NCBI GenBank assembly: GCA_009760855.2
Contig: WPIO01000001.1
Location: 2,350,501-2,414,500, forward strand
Source of the DNA: Cristatella mucedo
Lineage: Eukaryota; Bryozoa; Phylactolaemata; Cristatellidae
DNA: 64,000 nucleotides
Direction of reading: 5' to 3'
The notes under the pieces are model-generated. The model made no database searches and had not been told where the DNA came from. It saw nothing but the letters and a program-made list of their open reading frames with translations. Every line of letters begins with the position of its first letter. Position 1 is the first letter of the stretch. Made by a program: the position numbers and the translations under genes. This document shows, in pieces, positions 52,201 to 63,419 of the stretch.

Positions 52201-53684
52201 TTAAAGATAGCACCGATCAAGACCTTCGAAGACTGCTGCCTTTTCGATGAGCATGTAAGCGACGAGCCCATCGACGGCTGCCCTACGTAGGACACAGCGT
52301 GCGGTGAAAGTGAGCAGGTGCTCTTTGGTCGTCACGTATTTGGCAGCGGCTGCAGCTGCACACGTACTGTCTCCAGTGGCCCGCCCTCACCTTTGATGAT
52401 TCAACACACAGGATAGCGTGTTGATCTTTTTCTATTTGCGATGCTTATTGACAGTGCTTGGATTCCGCAGATTGAGAGGGAAGTTCGTGCCGTTCAAGGA
52501 ATTCGATTGCATGCCAGTATATTACTAGAGGCTGGATCTTTAAGGATGGTCGAAAAGTCTTACAATAGTACCCTGTCCTAGGATCCCGCCACCAAGACGG
52601 CGGGCGACAAGCATGCTACCAGAGGGCAGCTGAGGGCCAGTTCCTTTTCTGTACGTTAGCAGGCCTCACGGGATTATCGTAGGAGTCAGCAAAGCTCAGT
52701 GTGTTGAGAGCGCACTTGAGGTCGTGTACTTTCCCTCCAGCACTGACGCGTGTTAATTCCTCGCTCAGCTACTTGGTCTTACCACTTGACCCTGAAGTCA
52801 TGTGGAAGTTTTCCGCAACCTTTCAAGGACATATAAGTTTCCATTTAAGCTTCATTGCTGCTCTGGCACGAACCCTTACGAGACAATCGCTGAAAACATT
52901 GTCGACGCCGACATTCATTTCTTTGAAATTAACAAGCGATTGCCATTCCAGGGCCTCGACCTATTGGCTGCTGCCACTATACTCGGCAAAAGGACAGATA
53001 ACCGAAAACATGCAGTGGCTCTTCTTCAAATGCACCAGATTGAGACTATAATACGAAATATTGCACGGTTTGAAGAGAACAGCTGCCAATTAAATGGCTA
53101 GCGCCTTGTTCAATTGTGCAGCAACAAGTCCACAGTCCATGCTAAACCCAGCCACATGATTGCCCGGTTGAAGTTTGTTGAGTCCACATTTAACGACTAC
53201 TTGGGCTGCCGATTCTCATTCGTCGGTCTTTTGTGTGCAGCAGCAGCATGCCTGTCTTGCTGGGTGTTTGGCAGTGTCGATCAATCTGAAATGTACGTGA
53301 CTTCTCATTAAATCTTAAAAAACCGTGACTGCTGCAGCATCCAGAACCCAAGGTGAGACCAGCGGTAGACGCCGCCATAGCAGCTTCAGCCGCAGGGTGT
53401 ATCAGCACATTGGTTTCATCAGAGCGACCAATTTAATTAGGACTGGCACGCATTCAAGGATGCTTTCTGCGATCGTCTTTGGACTTTTTTGAGGCCACTT
53501 CTTCTTCAATGGTTGAGTTGGTATCATACTCACATGTGAACCTAATGCACACTCTTTAACTTCCAAGGACCAGTGGAATACATCTTTGTGTAACACTACT
53601 TTGCCCTTTAGGGGCGTCGGGAATTATAAAAAATTCGTCAGCTGCTGTATCCAGTTTTCGGAGATTGTGGCAGGACAAAATGCG
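52201..53684. other. mostly unassigned DNA
   Basis: Apart from the frame at 52802-53101 (listed separately) nothing is supported. Ends with the 21-bp word ATTGTGGCAGGACAAAATGC plus G at 53664-53684. Confidence 0.4.
52802..53101 (+). CDS. orphan open frame, hypothetical, possible exon
   Basis: About 99 codons opening after an in-frame TGA at 52793. The tracked start is GTG, so an upstream acceptor would be needed if it is an exon. The product has a protein-like mix: DADIHFFEINKRLPFQGLDL, LLAAATILGKRTDN and MHQIETIIRNIARFEEN. It is not low-complexity and matches no repeat family in the window. No domain is recognised. It could be a host exon or a piece of an unrecognised transposon. Confidence 0.25.
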   Translation: MEVFRNLSRTYKFPFKLHCCSGTNPYETIAENIVDADIHFFEINKRLPFQGLDLLAAATILGKRTDNRKHAVALLQMHQIETIIRNIARFEENSCQLNG

Positions 53685-54460
53685 TAATTAATAATAATAA
53701 TAATAGTAATAATACACTTGATAAAGCGCTCTCAGAAAACTCAATCTCTCTCTAGGCGCTTTAAATTTGCTGCAAAGGGAAATGCAATTGAATGGTGAGT
53801 AATATCATGCTTGATAAACAAATAAAATGAATAACATGGATAAGGGTGACATGCACAGAATCAGCATGCAAATGTGGTTAGTGGCAGCAGGCACAGTGTC
53901 AGCACTCATAGCACATGAAGGACGAATCACAGGGACCCATTAATTGCTGTCCTAAATAGGTGTGTTTTTAAGTTCTTTTTAAATGTGGTCAGGTCAGGGG
54001 AGGCTGCGACGGAAGTCGGGAGAAAGTTCCAGGCTTTGGGAGCATACGAACTAAATGTACGGTTTCCAAAGGATTTGAGGTTTGTACGAGGTATGTGTAG
54101 GCTGTTGGATTCCGAAAAGCAGGTGGTACGATGCTTGGCCTGATGAGGGAGTATATCTGAGAGATAAGCTGGAGCCAAAGAATGAAGTGACCTAAAAGTT
54201 AGCGACAAAACCTTGAAGTCAATCCGTTGCTTGACTGGTAGCCAGTGCAGGTCGGCGAGAAGTGGTGTAATGTGGCAACATCGACTCCCACGACAGACAA
54301 GCCTAGCTGCAGAGTTTTGCACCAGCTGCAATTGCCTGATCGCACATGCTGGTAGGCCAGTCAGCAGTGAGTTGCAGAAGTCGAGAAGGGATGTCACGAA
54401 TGCCTGGACCAACTTGGACGTGGTATCCTTATCTAAACATGCCCGAATTTTTAAGAATTA
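53685..54460 (-). mobile_element. LINE-A, 5'-truncated copy with best C-terminal frame
   Basis: From the (TTA)n tail at 53685 (TAATTAATAATAATAATAGT), through the stem-loop (GCGCTCTCAGAAAACTCAAT, CTCTCTCTAGGCGC) and 3' UTR, to coding sequence reaching about 54458. It is inserted directly after GGACAAAATGCG. It serves as the reference for the LINE-A 3' half here. Confidence 0.95.
53927..54458 (-). pseudogene. LINE-A reverse transcriptase C-terminal region (uninterrupted 161 codons)
   Basis: Open from about 54458 without a stop; the first Met is at 54412. Blocks in order: LLDFCNSLLTGLPACAIRQL, QLVQNSAARLVCRGSRCCHI, TPLLADLHWLPVKQRIDFKV, LTFRSLHSLAPAYLSDIL, PRTNLKSFGNRTFSSYAPKA and FKKNLKTHLFRTAINGSL. 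This is the region after the polymerase palm that is characteristic of L2/CR1-type LINE proteins. The catalytic part was lost by 5' truncation during insertion, so no activity is expected. The clean frame suggests a fairly recent insertion. Confidence 0.9.
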
Positions 54461-54545
54461 ATTAAATTAAATTTTAATCAAAAATTAAAAAATTAAAATT
54501 AAATTACAAATTGATAAATAATTAAAAATAAATTAAATTAGATTC
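54461..54545. repeat. AAATTA-type low-complexity tract
   Basis: AATTAAATTAAATTTTAATC and similar words directly against the LINE-A 5' break. Confidence 0.85.
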
Positions 54546-56612
54546 ATAATGCCAGTTTGGAGGTTGCTTACACACTAGTTTCATGAAAAAATAATCTCTT
54601 AAACGAAGATGAAAGATGCGGCTTCTAGGCTTCAAAAGCCAATATTTTATTCTTTATCGAGAATACGACGTGCACACACACACTTATATACAGGCATGCC
54701 CGTAACAAATTTAGCAGCGACAATGTGAATGACCTCAACCAATACGTCATGGTTTCCCTTATTCTGAAGTGAATTGTAACACAGGCAACGACTGATGCAG
54801 CGCCGGCTTCAGCAGCTGCACTTCTGTTTGATGCAGCAACATAGACAGCTGCAAGATATGGCGATATATGCAGCGTTAGTTCAAAGGCTCAGTCTGAGGG
54901 ACATCCAATGAATAGCCGGTGGAACACGTATACATTGCGAAATTCAACCCCATGCTTGTCTGTGGTGAACTTTATATAGTCAAATTCCTTGACTTAACTC
55001 AGATATGCACTGCCTTTCGATGAGGTCGCTAACTAGCGTTAAAATTGAGCGTCATTCGATAATCCACCCCTTCATTTTCTTGCACCAGATTTCCTATTTG
55101 CATCACTTACCCATCTTTTGCCTTTCTTGAAACTGGCTCGTCCAGCTAGGGATTCTCAGCATTGCTTTCAATAAACTGAATACAAACTCGTGGGTCCAAA
55201 TAAATGGTGCAAAGTGACTGCCATGAAGTCAAGGTGGTAAACGATATAAAAATCTAGCTTGCCTGTGAACGCTAAGACTTTACTTGCCGCAAACGCCTGT
55301 GAGTAAGACATCGGCTACTCCGTTTTCGCTAGCTGATGAAGGATTTTGAAGCAATAGGCAAATATTTACAGAAACCTTTTTTCGTAGCTACTTGTGTTAG
55401 TACTGAGTTACATCATTAAGACGATCGCACAGTGAGGTTTCATTCTGCATATGTAAATGGCCAAGTGACATTAAGATTTCGATTCGTAGCAAATCTTTTT
55501 TGGCACTGACCTACAGCAGACGGTCTTGAGCCATTGTGTATTTTAAAATTATCATTTACTCACATCTACTGCTTAAGGTCAAACGTGTATGCAGCCTTTC
55601 AAGTTTTGCAGTCACATCCAAGGCACACAGCTCTTTGATTTTATCCCCATCCTTGAATTTATTCACATCTAGATAGTTACATCAAGACAGTGTTACAATA
55701 CTGTAATCCACAAAAAACAAGATGAGAACTGCTATATTGGTTGTTAACAGATGACATTGTCATACTCTTAAACCTTTGTAAAATACGAATGCAGTTCGTT
55801 TACATGTAATTCTCTATTATTCCTTTATAAAATAGGTCGGCGTGACAAGATCAGCAAGGTAAAGCAAGCAAGGTACAGCAAGGTCAAGACAAGAGTCAGG
55901 TAAAACGACGATTTTGCAACAGCCAGACATTTTGTTCACAATATTGGCTCTTGCTGTTAAATTCGGTCATTTGTACTTGGCTTTGCTTTTGATAAAAAAT
56001 CTCCGTCTTCTTCCGATTCTTTGAAAGCTAATAAGATTCAGCATGGCTGGCTATTGACAACAGCTAATTCATTTCGTCTTTTCTAGCCATAGTTGTGACG
56101 GTCTCGAAGAGTACCTCAACGTTTGTGTCCTCGCCGCATTCAGACTATACATCCAAGTTAGCACCCCTGCACCTGAAAATATAGTAGACGATTAAAACAG
56201 GAGGATCTTAACCCATACATGAGGTCACCGTTCTGCCATATAACAGCCCAGGGCAGAATTTGAGCTGGTGCATTTAAGTATGCCGAAACAATAGTAGGCA
56301 CAGATGACGCGACGAAGAGCCTTCAAATCAGTGCTATGAAGAGCAACCAACGCCCGTCAATTAAAATTTAAGGTAAGTGCACTGCAAATCGGTCACTTTT
56401 GTGTGAGAGCAAACACAGCGCATGCCGCATTGTATGAGCAATTTGTTCATGAAAACTTGCTCTATACGCTGCGAAAGTATTCAACGTTTAGTGGACAGCT
56501 CCTCCTAGGCAGAGTAGTTTGGCTGCACAGCCGAAGCAAGGAAATGGCTCGTTCGCTCATCCCAGTCGCTAAGCGTGAAAGGAAACCATGACCGTGGCCT
56601 CACAGCTCCGAG
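54546..56612. other. unassigned DNA, no gene recognised
   Basis: Almost no open frame above 60 codons over 2 kb. A short AGCAAGGTA-type repeat lies at 55852-55902. A donor-like AAG|GTAAGT (GT at 56373) lacks a supporting frame. Confidence 0.5.
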
Positions 56613-56641
56613 CTCTCTCTCTCTCTCTCTCTCTCTCTCTT
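56613..56641. repeat. (CT)n microsatellite
   Basis: Pure CT for about 29 bp. Confidence 0.95.
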
Positions 56642-57319
56642 CAGGCTAGACGGGCGACTGCAGCAGCACGTCACGAGTGGAGCTCAAGTAAATGCTGCTA
56701 CTCGACAGCATTGGTGACTGCCCGCCGGATACACGATAGCCGCTTTCATCCTATACAAAAAATTATTACACCGATCCGTTTAGATCAGAGCGCTACGTGT
56801 TGCAAGCCACTGCACTCAGTAATGCTAATACAGCCATGGAAGCTTGTTAAACGAACACGATTTAACACGAACAGCAAGTTGGCTGGTGCGTGCCTTACAT
56901 CATTCGACAACAAACTAAGGGTGAATAAGAAACGTCAGGCCAGTGCTTGCACTTGAACTGGATGTCAACTGTCATAACTCCATGACTATTCCTTCGAAAG
57001 TTGTTAGCTGCACTGCTGATGGCTCTCGCTTAATACCCTCTCTTTCATCTGCTGGAGAGGGATTTAAATGCTTCATAAACAATTCTTCGCTTGTTTGACG
57101 TGCCAACAAGCGTATAATGCCTACGTAGCGGAACAGAAAAATGTAGCTGTCATCACACATTTGGCTCCATATTCATGCCGTGGACCGTGAGCAAGATAGG
57201 AGACAAGACTTGTTCTTGCAGTGCAGATTACTGCCTATCTCAACTCAGCGTAAAGATTTTGCTAAGAGCAGCCAAAGGATAACCCCCTATGCGGCACAGC
57301 ACAGCACAGCACTAGTTGT
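56642..57319. other. unassigned DNA
   Basis: A 122-codon plus frame (56588-56956) starts across the CT tract and has no recognisable domain. Confidence 0.4.
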
Positions 57320-57486
57320 TTGTACATGTGTGTGTGTGTGTATGTGTGTGCGTGCCCGTGCACTCGTGTGTGATGGAGTGCCTGTGTTTCTGTGTGTGAG
57401 AGAGACATAGAATCGATGTGAGTGTGCTAACACGTCTGTTGACACACACACACACGTGCGCGCGCGCACGCACGCGTGCACGCACT
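57320..57486. repeat. (TG)n ... (AC)n(GC)n inverted microsatellites
   Basis: TG-rich sequence (57320-57410) is followed by ACACACACAC and GTGCGCGCGCGCACGCACGC (57441-57486). The two parts are roughly complementary, and the alternating purine-pyrimidine part favours Z-DNA. Confidence 0.85.
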
Positions 57487-58661
57487 AGGGAGCTGGACTC
57501 TCCATCATTAAGAAACAAGCATGCCATTTCAGTAAAGCACCACGAATTGATCACCATTACTCTAACTAAGAAGGATTTTGTAGGGCTTGTGCCGCTCTTG
57601 GACAATAAAGAAAAGCAGCTTTGTTGCCTCAATTTAGAGGCTGCTATTTTGCTCAAGCTGCGGTTTTTCATACTAAAAAACCCACACTTGAGAGTGATAA
57701 AAGCATGGAGGGTATTGCCTCATTCCTGCTTGGCCCAATAGCAACGTTTGACAAAGTCAATCACGAACTCCGTCAAAAGAAATGTCAACCAACGGTCAGG
57801 CTGGTGGTAGAATGCTTTCACTTCAAGATGAACTTTACAGCTACGAAAAACAAAGTGAAACTGGAAACTGGACAGCCGCAGCTTCAAAACTGGCTCAGCT
57901 ACCATATCTCTTTTAGCCTCTACACACCTTTTTTCTAGGTGAACACATCAGTGCAGCGATCATCAAGTCTCTCCCTAATGCCAACGAGGCATAATAGCAC
58001 TGGCAGCAGACATGGGCACTGCGAAAATTTTGTCAACCTGTCACAGTGGACGAAGGACGGTTACGAAACAGCAGTCACCCAAGAGCCTCACGCACCTGAG
58101 TAGCTGCACCGAGGTAGTCCGAATAGCTTGGTCCTGGTGCTTTCTACAATCAATTTCTTTGACAGCATCCACCAGAACCTGTAGCATAAGCAACAATCTA
58201 GTCAGCGACGTATGAGCGAAACAGTTTTGTCGATTCTGCAATCTCCACGGAAAACCCTAAACATCAATTAACACTGCAGATTTTCTATCCAGATCGGCGG
58301 TGACCGGATCGTCGATGCGACACCGGCGAGTGAGCGAAACTCGAGAGTCCACTTTAATAGCTCTTCACGATCAAACATTTTCTTCAGAAGACTCCATACA
58401 CCGCATTCGGTATAGGTACTTCTACCTATACAGCCGACCATCACTCGTGATCCCGGTCCATAGCTAGCCGATACACCCAGCGATCTTACACTGACTCTAG
58501 GTTTGCAACTAGACTTGGCCTTTTGTAATTCGGTAGTAGCAGAACTAAAGAAAAATGCTAACAAGACTCTATCTTTAGTGACGAAAGTGGCTGCAATTTT
58601 GGTTGATAAATTCGTCAAATTTATAGTCAAGACTTCTGTGCAAAAAGAGCTGCGATGTCTT
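57487..58661. other. unassigned DNA with orphan frames
   Basis: Frames of 105 codons (57621-57938, plus) and 120 codons (58268-58630, minus). The first contains ATFDKVNHEL, faintly like a LINE palm motif, but surrounding blocks do not support it. Confidence 0.35.
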
Positions 58662-58785
58662 CAGGTTGACAGGTAAAGAGCAAAACTTTACTCCGAACAC
58701 CACCACCACCATGGCTTGGCTCCTTCATACCTAGATGAACTGTTGCATCCTTATCGGTCTACTCGCACCAATAGGTCTTAACAAC
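58662..58785 (+). mobile_element. LINE-B-like coding fragment
   Basis: The plus strand reads HGLAPSYLDELLHPYRSTRT from about 58710, matching the HGLAPSYLA block of the LINE-B copy (minus strand near 49950). The GGTTGACAGGTAAAGAGCAA lead-in also aligns. About 120 bp only. Confidence 0.7.
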
Positions 58786-59207
58786 AATAAACTAAGTATT
58801 TATTCTTCCTGACCACTTTTGTTACATACGAATTTGATTTGTGATTGCTGAACAAAAATTGACTTACCTAATTCTTACCAAGATAGTGACCTAGAGCAGA
58901 AGCTGTTCTCTCACCCAGTCCCTCGGCAGGCGGGTTTTGTCAGTTTTGTGATTCTTCGCTGAAACGTTGTGGCAAAAAGCTGATCTTATAGTCAGGCTAC
59001 TGTAATACAAATTTTCATACAGTCAGGAATTCACAAGCACAGACGAGGCACAAAGAAGCCCGTGGAGAGGGTGAAAGAAGGGTTGAAGAGGTGAAAGGGG
59101 TGCACATGGTCCACCATCAAAACTATTCATGCACAAGCCAATACAATATTCTTGTACCATCTCAAGTTAGTTAAAGGGTGCTATTTCACTACCCCGAAAA
59201 ATGCATG
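58786..59207. other. unassigned DNA
   Basis: No gene or repeat recognised. Confidence 0.4.
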
Positions 59208-60400
59208 TGTAGCGCCCTGCTGGCCTTGGCTGAATTTTAGCACGAACAAGAGCTGTTCGGAGGCGGGCTAGAACTCCTTTGTCCTGGAGCAGTGAGCCAG
59301 AGAGGAGCGTCAGTGCAGTTAGAGAGGAAGCGCTTAAGAGCAAGCCAGGAAGCTCTTTGACCAGCGGTGGCGAGTCGGCCTTTAGAATTGTTCCGATACC
59401 CGCGGGAGCGGCTGATTGATATTGGCTGGCCTGTCAACCTTCGCCATCACTCTGTCCAAAAAGAATCGTCTGGAACCCATTCGCCATTCAAGCTGGACAG
59501 AGGGGACATTCCAGTGGCCTAGTGCCGGTATTAATTCCTTACCGTAATGGGCCCTGGTTTCGGGCCCAATACCACTAAGCTCTCGCCCCATTGTCTCAGC
59601 TAAGTATTTAAGAGTCGAGCGACGCTCGCTCTGGGCCTCGTGTCTTTTGTCTTTGGTCCGGCTCTGCGCCTCGACGCGGTCGGGCACTCGTTTCTCTGAA
59701 AGCGAGGGAGGAGGGCGGGCTGTCCGCCGACGATGGACGGAACAGGACGAGACAGCGCTACGAGGATTCAGTGTAACTCCACCAAACACGGTCGTATCGC
59801 GCCCGAGCTGGCATTTTGTGTTCTTTCGTGTTTCGTATGTGCGCGCTAGCACGTGGTCTCGGCATAGGGATTTGCCGGTGCGAGCTAGGCGTAGTTGGCG
59901 TCTGTGGAGCCCTAGTTCTCCGGGTAGGGTTTAGACTTCGGTTCGCGCTTCAGTGTGGAGAAGTACTTCCTCCGCAGGAGTGTTTACGTTGGCGTGTTTG
60001 GGGTATTCCCTCGGCACAGGTGGGAATGGATTCCTAGTTCACCGGTTAGGGTTTAGGGTCCGGGTCGCGCTTAGTGTGGAGGAGTATTCCCTCCGCAAGA
60101 GTGTTAGTGCAGCTGAGAACGTGCGAGGAGTGTGTAGATAAAGCTGGACTAGACGCGCAGCGACTTTGTGCGCTTGCGAATAAAGTTCAGTAAAATCCCC
60201 AATCTGTGTGTCTCGCGTCCAATTCACGCCGCGGACTCACGACCCCCTTTAGTAACGGTAAGCAGGTCAGCGCCAGAAACGCTCGTTTCGTGGCGGCCAG
60301 CTTATTGCACGTAGGCACGCACCGAACGGCAGTAGGCGCAAGGTTACGCCGCTAGGTAAGCGGCAGGTCAAGCCTACCCCGCCGAGCCTTTGGCGTAACA
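59208..60400 (+). mobile_element. candidate solo LTR (second LTR family)
   Basis: 1193 bp, starting TGTAGCGCC and ending GGCGTAACA, with a 4-bp CATG directly on each side (59204-59207 and 60401-60404). Inside are a TATA-like TATTTAAG (59605-59612), CpG-rich sequence and an AATAAA signal (60179-60184), the expected order for a plus-oriented LTR. A 121-bp internal duplication shares CCTAGTTC, CGGGTAGGGTTTAG / CGGTTAGGGTTTAG and TCCGCA(G)GAGTGTT (59911 and 60032). No second copy exists in the window, so the ends are proposed from sequence logic alone. It might instead be a promoter. Confidence 0.4.
59911..60104. repeat. 121-bp imperfect duplication inside the LTR candidate
   Basis: Copies begin CCTAGTTCTCCGGGTAGGGT (59911) and CCTAGTTCACCGGTTAGGGT (60032). 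Both continue through CGCGCTT, AGTGTGGAG and CCTCCGCA. Confidence 0.85.
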
Positions 60401-61732
60401 CATGTCTGCATGGTTGGTCATCGTGGCATACTGCGGTGGCGATCTCGGGCGAGTCATGTACAACATGCAGTGAAGCATACATAAGAATGAATGCACTGCT
60501 GCTTCTGCCGCGGCCACAAACCTAGTAGGCAGCAGACTGACAATCGTTGTATGCCAACACTTGGTGGACACCATAGGAAAACACGGCATGACCATGAATC
60601 ATGTAAGAAACAAATAGAGCCACACATACAACTGGCTAACCTTGAAAACCAGCTGTCGCCATTGAATGACCTCGTCAAAAAATGTCAGTGGACGTGGTGT
60701 GACTATGCTGCCGGTGGCTGGATTGTGGAGAATATGGCATTATAAATAGTGCGGTAAATAGAGCTCCTCTTGTTCGTGTAGGCAGGCCACTGATCTGAAT
60801 AATGGACAGGCCCCTAGCCGTAACCGGTATCGGCAATTGAACAACTTCGTCGGTCGGCTGCATGGTTGAGTACAGTAAATTTCACTGCAAAAATAAGTGA
60901 GCACAATAAAGAGTAGAAATGGGCACCCTGTAAGCAAGCGTTTTTCTTCAGAGCAATTACACAGGCCAGTGGTAAATTCAAGCTGAATCTGAACCAAGCC
61001 CCGTGGAGCTGTAGGCCAATTGTCAGGTAAATGTCTACAGATGGCAATGGAAGTTGTGCATCCAGTTTTTCTCGACTACGACAGCTCTGCTAGTAGCGGG
61101 CATGCTCTATCTACATCTCTCACCTAGCTTCGGTTTCTTCCATTTCGAGCAGACCCTGATTTTGAATGTTGCATTTCACCATTGAGCGATATCATCTTAA
61201 GCATGTGGCACTTCTGCAGACAAACGCGAACAGCTCTATAGTTATCGCTAGCCTACCGTAAGTCAGCGACTTTTGCCAAGCACATTCAATGTGACGACTG
61301 GCGCCACAAGGGTGAGCATAGATAGCTTCGGCTGCTGGCCGAGCGATTTTTCTGTCTCGGTCGAGTCATCTCTTTTTGTCGCGACACACCCACTTGCAGA
61401 ATGTCACCCCCCCCTGAGCCATGGCAGCAGTCTCGAGGCAAGGCAAGGAAGGGGTTCGAAGCCGTGACAGAACCTTCTCCCACTGACAGGTACTCGCTGA
61501 TCAGGCATGCATGCCCGCGTAGTGCCCAGGTGAGAGCAAGTAGTGAATACTTATTTAATCGTACAGAGCCCCCTTCAGCTTTCTCCAAGCCAATTGTACG
61601 ATTTGAAACTCTGCTTGGGGGATTAATGGAGCAGGGCTCACTTTCCATTCCCAGCCACGACAGCGGGACAGCGTTCACATCTGGGAACATATCCAGGTAA
61701 AAGCATCATGTAATATATCTACTGCTACACGT
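60401..61732. other. unassigned DNA
   Basis: Minus frames up to 134 codons (61286-61690) without a recognisable domain. A C8 run lies near 61407. Confidence 0.4.
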
Positions 61733-61845
61733 CTTAGCCCACGGCCAGGGTGCTCACTCTTCACAAGAAAGGTCATAGGTTCAATTGCAACAGCAGCAGA
61801 TGATCCTTTTTTTATTTCGGACTGCAAGTGGAGATAATAGGTAAT
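61733..61845 (+). mobile_element. SINE-1-like fragment, 5' part
   Basis: GGGTGCTCACTCTTCACAAG, AGGTCATAGGTTCAATTGCA, GATGATCCTTTTTTTATTTC and ACTGCAAGTGGAGATAATAG match the SINE-1 head and early body. The 3' end is missing. Confidence 0.6.
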
Positions 61846-62971
61846 GTGGTTCCATTGTCGCACCACGCGAACACGTACGGTAAATCAGACGACCTCTGCC
61901 TGTAAAGTCGACCATAGGCAGGCACCTTACTAGTCATGCTGAGCCCGCCCTGCAGTAGAACTGATGTCACCGAGGTGGGGGTAGATAGAGGAGGCTGCCC
62001 ACAAACAAAAGCTTGGCTGCCAAAATTACTTAGCTGAGAAGTGCGAGAGTAAGACACAGAGGTGCGAACATTTTGCCGAGGGTTTGTGTGGCAAAGCCTT
62101 TGTGGGTGGGAAGCCGATGACGTTCGCCGAGTTGTAGGCGTCCGGGGGCGAGCAACCATACCCGAAAAAGAAACAAAGTTGCGACCGGTGCTTCAGCACA
62201 ATAACCAAAGCTCTTTTGAGTGACACAAGTGGAAGTGGTGCTTACAGTAAGTTACAAGTGAGCAGCCCGGGCACTTGGGGCCCTGAAAAAGGGGGATCAG
62301 CCCAGCCGTGTGAGGGTAAGCTTCAAGGCATTGCCCAGCCTTCTTAGGTAGCATAGCTCACAGCCCTTTGAAACTGGGTTCTTGGTATATCGGTCCCTTC
62401 CCACAGGAATGAAAAGGATGTCTATGATGCCCTCGGTGCTTTCAAGTCACTGTATTAGTTCTACGAAATCGCAAGAAGCCTGGCTTCAAAAGCCATACCC
62501 AGACCCAGACGAGTGCCTGCAACCTGTTTACTGGTGCAGTACCATCCGCGAGAAGATTTGCGATTGTGAAGAGATCTAGTCTCGGAAGGGGGGAAGCTGA
62601 GCCAGCTCCTCCAGCCTGGAACACTGCGTTTAGCCTAACAAGAGCTCCAAAGTAATCTTATGCAGTGCCTCGACAGAACTTGGAGGCATTTCCACCAGTT
62701 GATGGTGGGCAGATGCCCACCAATGTTGTGCGAGCACACAGCCCCCATGCTCGGCAAAGAACCGCAGCTTTCTGATGCTCCAGTTCATCATAGTGAAGCA
62801 GAAACAGACTCTGAGCTGCCTCATAGGGAGCCTGACTGGTGAGAACGAATGCACCAAAAGCAGATAAAAACATGCACACATAGCGACGCACGCACACACG
62901 CACATGTAGCAGATATAAGCATGTACGCATGAACCGACGCGAGTGCACATGAAAAATCATTCAACGGCAGA
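61846..62971. other. unassigned DNA
   Basis: Minus frames of 115 codons (61812-62159) and 106 codons (62630-62950) have no recognisable domain. A short ACGCACACACGCACA stretch lies near 62885. Confidence 0.4.
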
Positions 62972-63390
62972 ATCTAACTGTCTACCTATACCTCGTATAA
63001 ATCTAGAATCCTTTGGAGACCGTGCCTTTAGTTCTTATGCTCCCAAAGTCGGGAACTCATTCCCGACATCATCAGGACATCCCCTGACTTGACCACATAT
63101 AAAATGAGATTAAAAACACACCTATTCATCACAGCATTTATTGGGTCCCTGTGATTAGACCTGTATGTACTTATGCATGCTGACACTATGCATGCTGCCA
63201 TAAACAATGATTGCATGTTGTCTCTGAGCATGTCACCTCTAACCACGTTATTCTGGTTGTTTATTGAGCATGCGACCTCTGACTATTCTATCATGCTTCC
63301 TTCGTAGCAAATTTAAAGCACCTAGAAATAGTTCTCTGATGGAGCTTTATCGAGTGTATTGTTATGACTATTAATATTATTGTCATTATG
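62972..63390 (+). mobile_element. LINE-A 3' end, 5'-truncated
   Basis: The coding block begins with CTACCTATACCTCGTATAAA (PRINLESFGDRAFSSYAPK-like), then 3' UTR GGGTCCCTGTGATTAGACC and a stem-loop remnant (CACCTAGAAATAGTTCTCTG, ATGGAGC). The tail GTGTATTGTTATGACTATTA is degraded. Confidence 0.85.
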
Positions 63391-63419
63391 GCATGTACGA
63401 AAGCTAATATTGAAGTCGG

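Noticed and set aside
57621-57938. Possible LINE palm motif ATFDKVNHEL
   Set aside because: Neighbouring residues do not give the expected finger or GVPQGS blocks in any frame, so the resemblance is too weak.
60040-60056. TTAGGGTTTAGGG inside the LTR candidate
   Set aside because: Only two units within a duplicated LTR segment. No telomeric array.
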